From Metabacillus niabensis (GTDB taxonomy: Bacteria > Bacillota > Bacilli > Bacillales > Bacillaceae), in contig NZ_JAIVLH010000014.1 in NCBI RefSeq assembly GCF_020524345.1, positions 111,032-175,031 of the forward strand: 64,000 nucleotides of DNA, written 5' to 3'. Shown in pieces: positions 35,386-44,674 of this stretch (positions are counted from its first letter, which is position 1; every line of letters starts with the position of its first letter). A program made the position numbers and the translations under genes. Under the pieces are notes generated by a model that saw only the letters and a program-made list of their open reading frames with translations, ran no database searches and was not told the DNA's origin.

Positions 35386-36551
35386 TTGAACCGTCTCATT
35401 ATCTGTCAAGTACAGTCAAAAGCTTAAAACCATCAGGAATTCGAAAGTTTTTTGACTTGGCTTCAAGCATGGAAGGAGTAATCTCCTTAGGTGTAGGTGA
35501 GCCAGATTTTGTTACTCCATGGAACGTAAGAGAAGCAAGTATTCTTTCACTTGAGCAGGGGTATACATCATATACGGCTAATGCCGGATTGCTTGAGTTG
35601 AGAAACGAAATTAGCTATTACCTAAAAGAAAAAACAGATATCACTTACAGTGCAAAAGAAGAGATTCTTGTTACAGTAGGTGCAAGCCAGGCACTTGATA
35701 TTGCATTAAGAGCAATCGTAAATCCAGGTGATGAAGTAATTGTAATCGAACCAAGCTTTGTTGCATACTCGTCTCTGGTATCATTAGCTGGAGGAGTTCC
35801 TGTCTCTGTTCAAACAAGTGGAGAAATGGAATTTAAATTACAGCCATCAGATCTGGAAAAAGCTATTACAGAAAAAACAAAAGCGATCATTTTGTGTTCC
35901 CCGAGCAATCCAACTGGAACAGTTCTCAATAAAGAGGACCTTGAAAAAATAGCTAGTATTATTGAAAAACATGATTTATTGGTCATCTCAGATGAAATTT
36001 ATGCAGAGCTGACATACGATGAAGCTTATACAAGCTTTGTTTCAATCGAGGGTATGGCTGAACGTACAATTCTTGTCTCAGGTTTTTCAAAAGGTTTTGC
36101 GATGACAGGCTGGCGTCTAGGATATGTGGCAGCACATCAGGAGTTTTTAAGTGCTATGCTGAAAATTCATCAATATGCCATGATGTGTGCTCCAACAATG
36201 GCTCAATATGCTGCAGTTGAAGCGATCAAAAATGGAAAAGAAGATGTAATGCATATGAAAAAAAGCTACAGACAACGGAGAAACCTATTTGTTAGTGCGT
36301 TAAATGAAATGGGGCTTTCGTGTCATGTGCCTGGAGGAGCTTTTTATGCATTTCCATCCATTCAAAAAACAAATCTATCTTCAGAAGAATTTGCAGAAGA
36401 ATTGTTAATGGAAGAGAAGGTAGCTGTTGTACCCGGAAGTGTCTTTGGTGAAAGTGGAGAGGGATATATCCGTTGCTCATATGCATCTTCCCTAGAGCAA
36501 CTCCAAGAAGCTTTGCGAAGAATGCAACGTTTTGTGCAAAAAAAATGCTGA
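35382..36551 (+). CDS. alaT: Alanine transaminase AlaT
   Basis: This 389-residue class I aminotransferase has PLP lysine K237 (SGFSKGFAMTGWRLGY), NPTGT and the substrate-binding arginine in YIRCSYASS. It makes alanine from pyruvate with glutamate. The start ATG overlaps the alaR stop (ATGA), indicating coupled translation. Confidence 0.92.
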   Translation: MIEPSHYLSSTVKSLKPSGIRKFFDLASSMEGVISLGVGEPDFVTPWNVREASILSLEQGYTSYTANAGLLELRNEISYYLKEKTDITYSAKEEILVTVGASQALDIALRAIVNPGDEVIVIEPSFVAYSSLVSLAGGVPVSVQTSGEMEFKLQPSDLEKAITEKTKAIILCSPSNPTGTVLNKEDLEKIASIIEKHDLLVISDEIYAELTYDEAYTSFVSIEGMAERTILVSGFSKGFAMTGWRLGYVAAHQEFLSAMLKIHQYAMMCAPTMAQYAAVEAIKNGKEDVMHMKKSYRQRRNLFVSALNEMGLSCHVPGGAFYAFPSIQKTNLSSEEFAEELLMEEKVAVVPGSVFGESGEGYIRCSYASSLEQLQEALRRMQRFVQKKC

Positions 36552-36568
36552 CCCAATTAGGTCAGCAT
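36545..36568 (+). terminator. Hairpin at the alaT stop
   Basis: The stem ATGCTGACC/GGTCAGCAT around CAATTA overlaps the alaT stop codon. A T-run does not follow, so it probably works with the next hairpin. Confidence 0.55.
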
Positions 36569-36576
36569 ATATAGAG

Positions 36577-36635
36577 AAAAAAAGGGGGGGAAATACTAGA
36601 AAGCCTTATGGTTATAGTATTCCCCTTTTTTTGTA
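36577..36635. terminator. Second terminator after alaT
   Basis: An A7-G7 run and AATACTA pair with TAGTATT and CCCCTTTTTTT across a GAAAGCCTTATGGT loop. The long A and T runs suggest bidirectional termination. Confidence 0.75.
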
Positions 36636-36699
36636 TGTATTAAACACATTTTTATGTTTTTTCCTCATTTTATTTCTCCAATATAGTTCCATTCAAACT

Positions 36700-36728
36700 T
36701 GCAACAAATTTCTGTATCCATTCGTTTA
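36700..36728 (+). promoter_or_regulatory. ECF-type promoter before the sigma factor operon (probably autoregulated)
   Basis: TGCAAC (36700-36705), 17 bases, then CGTTTA (36723-36728) resembles ECF promoters of the SigX/SigW type (AAC in the -35, CG in the -10). It ends 27 bases before the sigma factor start. Autoregulation is the usual pattern and is inferred. Confidence 0.55.
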
Positions 36729-36755
36729 ATGAGTGAAAGAGGAGGGCAGTGAACC

Positions 36756-37316
36756 ATGAATGAAGATGACTTAATCAAAAAAGCAAAACAAGGCAATATG
36801 AATGCATTTCAGCAACTGGTAGAGATACATTATCCCGTTGTTGAGAAATTTGCCTATCAATTAGGAAATAGACAGGATGAAATTGAAGATATTACGCAGG
36901 AAGTATTTATTCGCGTATATCGGTTTCTTGATCAATTTACGAAAGCCAAATTTTCCACGTGGTTATATAAAATCACCTTAAATGTCACAAGAGACTTTGC
37001 TCGGAAACGACAGTCCAACCTTCGTAAGGTATTTAAAATACAACAGGATTTTAGAAATGATGACTATCCTGAAACAGAAGCAGAAGTGATCCGAAATGAA
37101 GAAGACCGGATGCTGCATTTAGCTATTCAAAGGCTGGATGAAAAATACCGAGTTCCAATTGTGCTATTTTACTTTCATGAAAAAAAATATGAAGAAATCG
37201 CTGATATAATGGCCATTTCGTTATCAACTGTTAAAACAAGGATTCTCAGAGGGAAAACAATGCTAAAGAAAGTAATAGAAGAGTTCAAGAAGAAGGAAGG
37301 TGACATTTATGGATGA
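36756..37316 (+). CDS. ECF-family RNA polymerase sigma factor
   Basis: The 186-residue sigma-70-like factor has region 2 with DEIEDITQEVFIRVYRFLDQF and FSTWLYKITLNVTRDFARK, and region 4 with RVPIVLFYFHEKKYEEIAD and the helix-turn-helix LSTVKTRILRGKTMLKK. It lacks region 3, as ECF factors do. The next gene overlaps by eight bases and encodes a membrane protein that is the likely anti-sigma factor. This pair is inserted between alaT and yugI relative to B. subtilis. It is not clearly any of the named B. subtilis ECF factors. Confidence 0.88.
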   Translation: MNEDDLIKKAKQGNMNAFQQLVEIHYPVVEKFAYQLGNRQDEIEDITQEVFIRVYRFLDQFTKAKFSTWLYKITLNVTRDFARKRQSNLRKVFKIQQDFRNDDYPETEAEVIRNEEDRMLHLAIQRLDEKYRVPIVLFYFHEKKYEEIADIMAISLSTVKTRILRGKTMLKKVIEEFKKKEGDIYG

Positions 37317-38982
37317 CAAATTGTTTGAAGAACAAATGAAGAATCTGAAGAACTCATATGACCAAATGTCAACGATCTCTTCTGTTGAAAAAATTGTCGG
37401 GGAAGTAAAAAAAGTAGAAAAACCATATAAGCGTAAAGTTAAAATTACATTACCTTATGTCGCTTCGTTTGTTGGAGTTTTGTTTATTGCAGGCCTACTA
37501 GCAACACAGCTATTAACTCAGCCTGAAAATCCAATTGTTGATTCACCAACTCAACATACACCAGGAAACAATCCAGTAACAGCGAATGAAGTCGATACTG
37601 CCAACAATGAAATAAGAGGTTATTATGAAAGAAAAGTGGATGAGCTTGAAGAAAAGCTTGGTTTTCAAGATGTGGAACAATATGCATTTGTACAGGAAGC
37701 CAAAGAAGCTGTTCAAAAATTTGAAGAGCGAACATCGTACAAAACGCAAACTGAGCTGAAAAATTACTCGGACAATGTAAAGCAAATCATTGATTTACGT
37801 GTATCTCTCCCTAACGAAGAATTTGAATTACTTCGTACCATGACTGAAGACAATCAAGTGAGTGACGAGGAAATTATCAAATATATTGAAAAACTTGAAT
37901 ATCTGAAAGAAAGATATACAGATAAATGGCAAAAAGTTTATGAAGAGAATCAAGCAGAAGTAACAAACATATCAGAATATGTGAAGAAGTTAAATTCACC
38001 TGATTTTAGCAGCAGCTCTAAAGAATATGTTGATTTGGTTGAAGAAATGAAACGTATCGGATATATCTTTATAGATGATGGTGAAGGATTCATTTATTTT
38101 AAGATTGACTATACAAAAATCTCAGAAGCTTTTAATGGTCAAATGTCAAAAGAAGTAGAGGGTTATCTTGACATTCTGCAAGGAGCTAAAATCGCATCTG
38201 ATGGTGCTTTAATTATTACTAGGAAAGAGCTTGAGGAGAGGATCATTCTTTTAGAAGGAATTATCTTAAAAAATCCAAATTTTGAAGACCTTAATGAAGT
38301 AAGGTCATTATACCAACTATGGGTTCAGTATTATTTGACCGGGTTAAACAATACTCCAATTGAAAATGAACAAGGATATATTGAGGATGAAACACTAAAC
38401 GAGTTTGATCGCTTTATTTCAGCAAATCCTAACAGTGAGACATCTAAGATTGTACAAAGCTTTTTGAATAAACTCAGAGATCAAGACAATCAATTAACAG
38501 ATGATTTAAAACAAGAGGTAGAAACCCTTATTCCATCCAACTTAAAAGTTGTTCCAAATGGATTAAGTGTGAATCTTTTACCGTTGACAGACCAAATGAT
38601 GGAAACGTATGAAGCATATAAACAATCAGAAAATAATCAGCTATTAGATGGTCCTTTTGCTGGTAACAATACGATTGATTTGGTTGTAGCGAGAATGTAT
38701 ATGCATGCTCTTGAAACAGAGGACTACGAGATGGCATATGCTTTAATTTATAAAGGTCCAGATGCTGGTGTACCAACGCTTGAGCAATTTACATCTGAGA
38801 TAAATAATGCGGGCTTGGATATTCAACATTTATCAAACGAAGTGAAAATGGTTAATTGGACTTATACCCACGATGGAGAAAGAGTAGAGCATACTTATAT
38901 TAAACACAATGGAGAAACAGCTCAGCTCAAGCTTCGACTTGAAGATGGGGTTCCAAAAGTAGAATATCGGTCACTATTTTAA
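37309..38982 (+). CDS. Single-pass membrane protein, probable anti-sigma factor with large extracellular domain
   Basis: The 557-residue protein has an acidic N-terminal cytoplasmic segment of about 45 residues, a positively charged stop and one membrane helix (47-68), then about 490 extracellular residues, mostly charged helices (NNEIRGYYERKVDELEEKLGF), ending in a compact domain (YMHALETEDYEMAYALIYKG) that recalls NTF2-like stress domains. The gene arrangement (overlap with the sigma gene) and topology suggest an anti-sigma factor, but the N-terminus has no recognisable ZAS zinc motif (no HxxxCxxC). Start at ATG 37309 after GAAGGTGA. Confidence 0.65.
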   Translation: MDDKLFEEQMKNLKNSYDQMSTISSVEKIVGEVKKVEKPYKRKVKITLPYVASFVGVLFIAGLLATQLLTQPENPIVDSPTQHTPGNNPVTANEVDTANNEIRGYYERKVDELEEKLGFQDVEQYAFVQEAKEAVQKFEERTSYKTQTELKNYSDNVKQIIDLRVSLPNEEFELLRTMTEDNQVSDEEIIKYIEKLEYLKERYTDKWQKVYEENQAEVTNISEYVKKLNSPDFSSSSKEYVDLVEEMKRIGYIFIDDGEGFIYFKIDYTKISEAFNGQMSKEVEGYLDILQGAKIASDGALIITRKELEERIILLEGIILKNPNFEDLNEVRSLYQLWVQYYLTGLNNTPIENEQGYIEDETLNEFDRFISANPNSETSKIVQSFLNKLRDQDNQLTDDLKQEVETLIPSNLKVVPNGLSVNLLPLTDQMMETYEAYKQSENNQLLDGPFAGNNTIDLVVARMYMHALETEDYEMAYALIYKGPDAGVPTLEQFTSEINNAGLDIQHLSNEVKMVNWTYTHDGERVEHTYIKHNGETAQLKLRLEDGVPKVEYRSLF

Positions 38983-39010
38983 AGCAACGGGTTCATCGTT
39001 GCTTTTTTTA
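38981..39010 (+). terminator. Terminator after the sigma factor operon
   Basis: AAAGCAACG pairs with CGTTGCTTT across GGTTCAT and is followed by T's, overlapping the stop codon. Confidence 0.85.
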
Positions 39011-39128
39011 GGGTATACTACAATGTGAGAGCAGTTCAAAATCTTTTGTCAAATGCATTAAGCTGTGGTATAATTTTTAATTGCGTATATTGGGACATAT
39101 AAATATAAGAAAAATAGGAGTGTTAAAT

Positions 39129-39527
39129 ATGACAACTAAGTTTGAAATAGGTAGTGTTCATACAGGAAAAGTAACAGGAATTCAACCATACGGAGCATTC
39201 GTTGCACTTGATGAAGAAACACAAGGATTAGTACACATCTCTGAAATTACACATGGTTTTGTTAAGGATGTAAACGAGCACTTAAATGTAAATGATGAAG
39301 TGCAAGTGAAAGTTCTTTCAATTGACGAGAAATCAGGGAAAATTAGTTTATCAATCCGTGCAACTCAAGAAGCACCTGTTGAAGAGAAAAAAGAAGCTCC
39401 TAAAAAACCAAAGAAACGTCAAGCAACTGTTAAGGCTGAGACTGAAACTCCTCAAGGCTTCAATACATTAAAGGATAAACTAGAAGAGTGGATTGAGCAA
39501 TCAAAACGCGAAGAAGTAAAAAAATAA
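39129..39527 (+). CDS. yugI: S1-domain RNA-binding general stress protein (YugI, GSP13)
   Basis: The 132-residue protein has an N-terminal S1 domain (residues 5-75: FEIGSVHTGKVTGIQPYGAFVAL and GLVHISEI) and a lysine-rich C-terminal tail. GSP13 associates with ribosomes in B. subtilis. ATG 39129 follows TAGGAGTG; the frame opens upstream without family support. Confidence 0.9.
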   Translation: MTTKFEIGSVHTGKVTGIQPYGAFVALDEETQGLVHISEITHGFVKDVNEHLNVNDEVQVKVLSIDEKSGKISLSIRATQEAPVEEKKEAPKKPKKRQATVKAETETPQGFNTLKDKLEEWIEQSKREEVKK

Positions 39528-39540
39528 GAATGAACGGTAA

Positions 39541-39577
39541 AAAGGATGTCCCCAATACATTGGGGACATCCTTTGTT
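39541..39577 (+). terminator. Terminator after yugI
   Basis: A strong stem AAAGGATGTCCCC/GGGGACATCCTTT around AATACATT. Confidence 0.85.
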
Positions 39578-39586
39578 TACCTAAAT

Positions 39587-39617
39587 AGAAAAGACTAACG
39601 TAGTGTTAGTCTTTTCT
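39587..39617 (-). terminator. Terminator after yuzA
   Basis: AGAAAAGACTAAC (39587-39599) pairs with GTTAGTCTTTTCT (39605-39617). It lies just past the minus-strand yuzA stop. Confidence 0.75.
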
Positions 39618-39624
39618 ACCTGGT

Positions 39625-39861
39625 TTATCTTGCTTCTGGACGTGGTTCTCTTGACACTTCTTCAGAAGGCTTAAATAATAGCCCTAGGTTGATTAAGCCA
39701 GCGATACCAACTAATCCGTAAATAATTCTTGATAGTGCTGACGTTTGTCCACCAAAAATAGCGGCTACTAAATCGAATTGAAAGAATCCGATTAACCCCC
39801 AGTTAATGGCTCCGATTATTGTAAGTACAAGTGCTATACGTTGAATTGCGCTCATGTGCAA
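39625..39861 (-). CDS. yuzA: DUF378 small membrane protein (YuzA)
   Basis: The 78-residue protein has two membrane helices and the DUF378 signature IGAINWGLIGFFQFDLVAAIFGG followed by RIIYGLVGIAG. ATG follows AAGGAGG. The function is unknown; position between yugI and yugJ matches B. subtilis. Confidence 0.88.
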   Translation of the reverse strand: MHMSAIQRIALVLTIIGAINWGLIGFFQFDLVAAIFGGQTSALSRIIYGLVGIAGLINLGLLFKPSEEVSREPRPEAR

Positions 39862-39994
39862 CCTCCTTAGTTGTGAACTACATTATTATGTTGTGAAAAA
39901 TAATCATTTCTATTCAAGAATTTTTTCTTCTCATGCACATTTCTTTACAAGAAAATTTGAAAATTACATAATCTAATTATGGAGGCGATAATGA

Positions 39995-41158
39995 ATGGAA
40001 AACTTTACATATTATAATCCCACAAAACTTATTTTTGGTAAGGGACAAGTCGAGCAATTAGAAGCAGAGGTTCCTAAGTACGGAAGGAATGTACTCCTTG
40101 TTTACGGTGGAGGGAGCATTAAGCGTAACGGTCTATATGACCAAGTTGTTGAGATACTAAATAAATCCAATCTTCAATTGTTTGAATTAGCCGGAGTTGA
40201 ACCAAATCCAAGATTGTCAACGGTTCATCGCGGAGTTGAAATTTGTAAAAAGAAAAACATAGATTTTATATTAGCTGTGGGTGGAGGCAGTGTTATTGAC
40301 TGTACAAAAGCGATTGCTGCCGGGGCAAAATATGAAGGCGATGCTTGGGATATTGTCACAAAGAAACATATTCCTACAGAAGCTTTACCATTTGGTACAG
40401 TTTTAACAATAGCTGCAACTGGTTCAGAAATGAATTCAGGATCTGTTATTACTAATTGGGAAACAAAAGAGAAGTACGGTTGGGGAAGTCCGCTCACTTT
40501 TCCTAAATTTTCAATTTTAGATCCTGTTAATACATTTTCGGTACCCAAGGATCATACGGTCTATGGAATTGTTGATATGATGTCACATATTTTTGAACAA
40601 TATTTTCATCATACAAAAAATACTCCATTACAAGACCGCTTTTGCGAATCAACACTAAAGACAGTTATTGAAGCAGCACCAAAATTAATTGAGGATTTAG
40701 AGAATTATGAGCTGCGTGAAACCATTCTTTATTCTGGTACTATTGCGTTAAATGGACAGCTGCAAATGGGATATCGAGGTGATTGGGCAAGTCACAATAT
40801 TGAGCACGCGGTATCAGCTGTATATGATATACCACATGCAGGTGGATTGGCGATACTTTTTCCAAACTGGATGAAGCATAATCTTGATGTAAATGTCTCT
40901 CGCTTTGTTCAGCTTGCAGTTAACGTGTTTGACGTCGATCAAGCTGGTAAAGATGACCGGACGGTTGCTCTAGAAGGAATAGAACGATTACGTGAATTCT
41001 GGAGTAGCATCGGTGCTCCTAGTCGTTTAAAGGATTATAATATCAACGACGAAAATATGGATTTAATGGCAGACAAAGCCATGGTTAACGGTGAATTTGG
41101 AAACTTTAATAAACTTAATAAAGAAGATGTTGTTGCTATTTTAACAGCTTCGTTATAA
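39995..41158 (+). CDS. yugJ: Iron-containing alcohol dehydrogenase, butanol dehydrogenase type (YugJ)
   Basis: The 387-residue type III alcohol dehydrogenase has the NAD(P)H motif [16 protein letters not shown] and metal-binding residues in [11 protein letters not shown] and [20 protein letters not shown]. Such enzymes reduce aldehydes to alcohols. B. subtilis has two neighbouring copies (yugJ, yugK); only one is present here, so the symbol is a choice between paralogs. ATG follows ATGGAGGCG. Confidence 0.88.
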   Translation: MENFTYYNPTKLIFGKGQVEQLEAEVPKYGRNVLLVYGGGSIKRNGLYDQVVEILNKSNLQLFELAGVEPNPRLSTVHRGVEICKKKNIDFILAVGGGSVIDCTKAIAAGAKYEGDAWDIVTKKHIPTEALPFGTVLTIAATGSEMNSGSVITNWETKEKYGWGSPLTFPKFSILDPVNTFSVPKDHTVYGIVDMMSHIFEQYFHHTKNTPLQDRFCESTLKTVIEAAPKLIEDLENYELRETILYSGTIALNGQLQMGYRGDWASHNIEHAVSAVYDIPHAGGLAILFPNWMKHNLDVNVSRFVQLAVNVFDVDQAGKDDRTVALEGIERLREFWSSIGAPSRLKDYNINDENMDLMADKAMVNGEFGNFNKLNKEDVVAILTASL

Positions 41159-41162
41159 ATAA

Positions 41163-41190
41163 AAAACACGGAGGTTCTCCGTGTTTTCTT
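41163..41190 (+). terminator. Terminator after yugJ
   Basis: AAAACACGGAG pairs with CTCCGTGTTTT across GTT and is followed by CTTTTTC. Confidence 0.88.
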
Positions 41191-41395
41191 TTTCAAAAGA
41201 TACTTATAATGAATTACTTATCAATAGGTTCATTTTACTGAAACTCAAACTAACCATCAAGAACAAAGAAGTTTTTAAAAAATAAAACAAGCTGACAACG
41301 CTTACATTTGAGTTCTTTGCTTGATTTAACTTATTAGTTTAGATAAAGTGATATTAAGCTATATTATAAGAAGAATAATGGAGGAAAAAACTGTT

Positions 41396-42748
41396 ATGAC
41401 GCATGTAAGCTTTGATTACTCTAATGCTCTATCCTTTTTTAACGAACATGAAATTACATACCTACGTGACTTTGTAAAGGTAGCACACCATTCTATTCAT
41501 GAACAAACTGGCGCTGGTAGTGACTTCTTAGGTTGGGTAGATCTGCCGAAAAACTATGACAAAGAAGAATTTGCACGTATTCAAAAAAGTGCTGAAAAAA
41601 TTAAAAATGATTCTGACGTTCTTCTTGTTGTTGGAATTGGCGGCTCATACTTAGGAGCTCGCGCAGCAATTGAAATGCTGAACCATTCTTTCTACAATTC
41701 TTTATCAAAAGAACAAAGAAAAACTCCTCAGGTGATCTTTGTTGGTAATAACATCAGTTCTACATATATGAAGGATCTTCATGATTTATTAGAAGGTAAA
41801 GATTTCTCCATCAATGTTATTTCTAAATCAGGAACGACAACTGAACCTGCATTAGCGTTCCGTATCTTCAGAAAGCTTCTTGAAGAAAAATATGGAAAAT
41901 CTGAAGCGAAACAACGTATATATGCAACAACAGATAAAGCACGTGGGGCTCTTAAAACGCTTGCAACAGAAGAAGGTTATGAATCATTCATAATTCCTGA
42001 TGATGTTGGTGGACGCTATTCTGTCTTAACAGCTGTAGGGTTACTCCCAATTGCTGTTACCGGAGTGGATATTGAAGCAATGATGAAGGGGGCAGCAGCA
42101 GCTAGTGATGACTTTGGTAAGTCAGAGCTTGAAGAAAACCCTGCCTACCAATATGCGGCTGTACGTAATGTTCTTTATAATAAAGGAAAAACAATCGAAA
42201 TGCTTATTAACTATGAGCCAGGCCTTCAATACTTTGCTGAATGGTGGAAACAATTATTTGGTGAAAGTGAAGGGAAAGACCAAAAAGGAATTTATCCTTC
42301 TTCCGCAAACTTCTCAACAGATCTTCATTCACTAGGTCAATATGTTCAAGAAGGACGTCGCGACATTTTTGAAACAGTTATTAATGTTGAAACTCCTCGC
42401 CATGAGCTAATTGTTGAAGCTGAAGAGAGTGATTTAGACGGATTAAATTACCTTGCTGGAAAATCAGTTGATTTTGTTAACAAAAAGGCATTCCAAGGTA
42501 CAATGCTTGCTCACACAGACGGCGGTGTACCAAACTTAGTTGTATCTATTCCACAAATGGACGAGTACACATTTGGTTACTTAGTGTATTTCTTCGAAAA
42601 AGCATGTGCGATGAGTGGTTACTTATTAGGAGTGAACCCATTTGATCAACCGGGTGTTGAAGCATATAAAGTAAATATGTTTGCATTGCTTGGTAAACCT
42701 GGTTTTGAAGAGAAGAAAGCTGAGCTTGAAAAACGTTTAGAAAAATAA
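41396..42748 (+). CDS. pgi: Glucose-6-phosphate isomerase
   Basis: The 450-residue glycolytic enzyme has the sugar-isomerase blocks [48 protein letters not shown] and the catalytic glutamate region [13 protein letters not shown]. It converts glucose-6-phosphate and fructose-6-phosphate. ATG 41396 is used ([12 protein letters not shown]), about 11 bases after GGAGG; upstream in-frame starts lack family support. Confidence 0.95.
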   Translation: MTHVSFDYSNALSFFNEHEITYLRDFVKVAHHSIHEQTGAGSDFLGWVDLPKNYDKEEFARIQKSAEKIKNDSDVLLVVGIGGSYLGARAAIEMLNHSFYNSLSKEQRKTPQVIFVGNNISSTYMKDLHDLLEGKDFSINVISKSGTTTEPALAFRIFRKLLEEKYGKSEAKQRIYATTDKARGALKTLATEEGYESFIIPDDVGGRYSVLTAVGLLPIAVTGVDIEAMMKGAAAASDDFGKSELEENPAYQYAAVRNVLYNKGKTIEMLINYEPGLQYFAEWWKQLFGESEGKDQKGIYPSSANFSTDLHSLGQYVQEGRRDIFETVINVETPRHELIVEAEESDLDGLNYLAGKSVDFVNKKAFQGTMLAHTDGGVPNLVVSIPQMDEYTFGYLVYFFEKACAMSGYLLGVNPFDQPGVEAYKVNMFALLGKPGFEEKKAELEKRLEK

Positions 42749-42758
42749 TTTGTATAAC

Positions 42759-42795
42759 GAAAGGCTGACAAGTGTAATTGTCGGCCTTTTTAATT
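42759..42795 (+). terminator. Terminator after pgi
   Basis: The stem AAAGGC-t-GACA with TGTC-g-GCCTTT is followed by TTAATTT. Confidence 0.8.
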
Positions 42796-42860
42796 TGTGT
42801 GCTGCACGAAAGCATGTTTTTTCATAATTGGGCAAATCTAAAGAAAAAGGAGGGTTTGCC

Positions 42861-43265
42861 ATGATTGAGGTTCGTTCAAGATTAGAAGGACAAACATTTC
42901 AATTATACGATTTAGAACAAACACTTAAGCCTTTGGGATACGATATTGGGGGAAATTGGGATTATGACCACGGGTCTTTCGATTATAAAATTGATTCAGA
43001 AGTTGGCTATCAATTTTTAAGGGTTCCTTTTACATCAGTAGATGGGCAGCTTGACTCCCGTAATACAACAGTTAAGCTTGGAACACCTTTTCTTTTATCA
43101 CATAAATATCAGGTTGGTTTGGATGACCATGTTCATATTGGAAACTTTAGTGCTTCCTTTGATCAATTTCAGGAGCCGGTTGATAAGGATGCAACCTTCC
43201 CTAAAAGATATATTGATTTAGGGAAGGCACTTGTGAAAGAGCTTGAGGCTGAATTATTGGATTAG
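42861..43265 (+). CDS. yugN: YugN-like family protein
   Basis: The 134-residue soluble protein has the YugN pattern GGNWDYDHGSFDYKID and FLRVPFTSVDG. ATG 42861 follows GGAGGG. Its 3' end overlaps yugO on the other strand by four bases. Function unknown. Confidence 0.88.
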   Translation: MIEVRSRLEGQTFQLYDLEQTLKPLGYDIGGNWDYDHGSFDYKIDSEVGYQFLRVPFTSVDGQLDSRNTTVKLGTPFLLSHKYQVGLDDHVHIGNFSASFDQFQEPVDKDATFPKRYIDLGKALVKELEAELLD

Positions 43266-44257
43266 TGGGTAAAGACTATTAAGTAATCATCCTGTTGAAT
43301 CGTAAAGGAGAGAGGCGGATTTACTTTTGCTTCATCTCCTCTTTTTATTCCAATTAAAATTGATTCATTTTTCAATAATTCATAACTTACTTCTTTGAAG
43401 GTTTTTCCTATTAGCCATTGATCAGCTGGTATGACTTTGAATGAATTCCCGTTGGCCGGGTTAAATTCTGAGTGAAAAGATGATAACCCGCTTTTCGCCA
43501 GGTAGCTGCTCATCATCAAATGACTTGTTAGTTTGTAGGTTTTAATGATTTCATCTGCTCCTGCTCTAGTTGCATTATTCGTTTGCTGTTCTGTTAAAAT
43601 CTCAATAACACAATAAAGTTGGGGATTAATCCCTTTTACAGCTAATAAGACGAGAATAGAACACATATCAGCATCTTGTTCATTTTTGTGTTGATCTGCG
43701 GTTATGATCGCAGCATCAGCTTCCAGCACCTTTGCTTTTAATAAGGTATCATCGTGTATCGGATTTCCTTTGATGAAATGTACATTCTCAATTAAAGGCG
43801 ACTCTTTTAATGATTCATCTATAAGGACAATTTGTTTAAAAGGTTTAACCGTTTGAAGAGATTCAACCATTTCTTTTGCCTTCTCATTCCATCCAATTAA
43901 TACAACATGATTTTTCCCAGTGAACCGTACTCTTCCTTCCAAATAAGAGTGCTGCCTTTTTATTGCTGCCGTAGACACACTCGCAAAATAGGCGGTTACA
44001 AAGCTTGCTCCGGCTAATATCATGAGCATAGCAATCCCTCTGCCAACATAGGTTTGCGGTACATAATCTCCAAATCCTACAGTTGAAACAGTGACAACAG
44101 CCCACCAAATTCCATCAAAAATTGTGGGAAATTCATCTGGCTCAACAAGTGAAATGATTTCCCCAAATATAAGCACAATAAGGAGAACAACAATGGTAAT
44201 TCGGTAATGAATTGGCCACCGTAGCCACTGAACAATCGTTCTATTTGTTCTTGCCAT
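43262..44257 (-). CDS. yugO: Potassium channel with RCK domain (YugO)
   Basis: The 331-residue two-helix K+ channel has selectivity filter TVGFGD (residues 59-64) between TM1 (20-38) and TM2 (75-95), followed by an RCK/TrkA-N domain (residues 112-240, VVLIGWNEKAKEMV) and a TrkA-C-like end. In B. subtilis YugO releases K+ during electrical signalling in biofilms and is co-transcribed with mstX. The start overlaps the mstX stop by one base, with AAAGGAG upstream. Confidence 0.93.
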   Translation of the reverse strand: MARTNRTIVQWLRWPIHYRITIVVLLIVLIFGEIISLVEPDEFPTIFDGIWWAVVTVSTVGFGDYVPQTYVGRGIAMLMILAGASFVTAYFASVSTAAIKRQHSYLEGRVRFTGKNHVVLIGWNEKAKEMVESLQTVKPFKQIVLIDESLKESPLIENVHFIKGNPIHDDTLLKAKVLEADAAIITADQHKNEQDADMCSILVLLAVKGINPQLYCVIEILTEQQTNNATRAGADEIIKTYKLTSHLMMSSYLAKSGLSSFHSEFNPANGNSFKVIPADQWLIGKTFKEVSYELLKNESILIGIKRGDEAKVNPPLSFTIQQDDYLIVFTH

Positions 44258-44508
44258 TACGAATCTCCTTTCTGATTCGGTATAAAGGACAATACTTCTT
44301 TTACAATGGTATTGATTTTGGCTGTTACTTCCTCTTTTCCATAGAAACTTATGGCCTTCTCAATCGTTTCAATCGTGTCTTCGGTAAATTCTATTATTCC
44401 CTTATCTTCTTCAGAGTCATTATAAAATCCGATAAACGTATCTAATCCTTCGTTCATTTTATCTATCGCTTCGCTTAAAAGTTTTTTTTCTTCTTCATTT
44501 AATTTCAA
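44257..44508 (-). CDS. mstX: Mistic, short form (MstX)
   Basis: The 83-residue acidic helical protein matches the core of B. subtilis Mistic: EEEKKLLSEAIDKMNEGLDT, FIGFYNDSEEDKGIIEF and KINTIVKEVLSF. It lacks the N-terminal helix of the 110-residue B. subtilis protein, like the roughly 84-residue forms in related bacilli. Mistic associates with the membrane and promotes insertion of the partner channel YugO, encoded next with one-base overlap. Confidence 0.92.
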   Translation of the reverse strand: MKLNEEEKKLLSEAIDKMNEGLDTFIGFYNDSEEDKGIIEFTEDTIETIEKAISFYGKEEVTAKINTIVKEVLSFIPNQKGDS

Positions 44509-44674
44509 GCTGTTTCACTTCCTTTAAAAGACGATCATCCTACACAATTAAGTTTAGTATGTACACATTTAGATTTAGCTTGCGAAATTTATGGAAATTA
44601 AATTTCTATGGTAGAAATATGGCTTTTGCCCAAACTATAATTAATGATTACGATTTATAGGAGGGGTAATTACG

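Noticed and set aside
36577..36600. A7-G7 run as a phase-variable homopolymer tract
   Set aside because: It lies between genes and is explained as one arm of a terminator; no coding frame or promoter spacer depends on its length.
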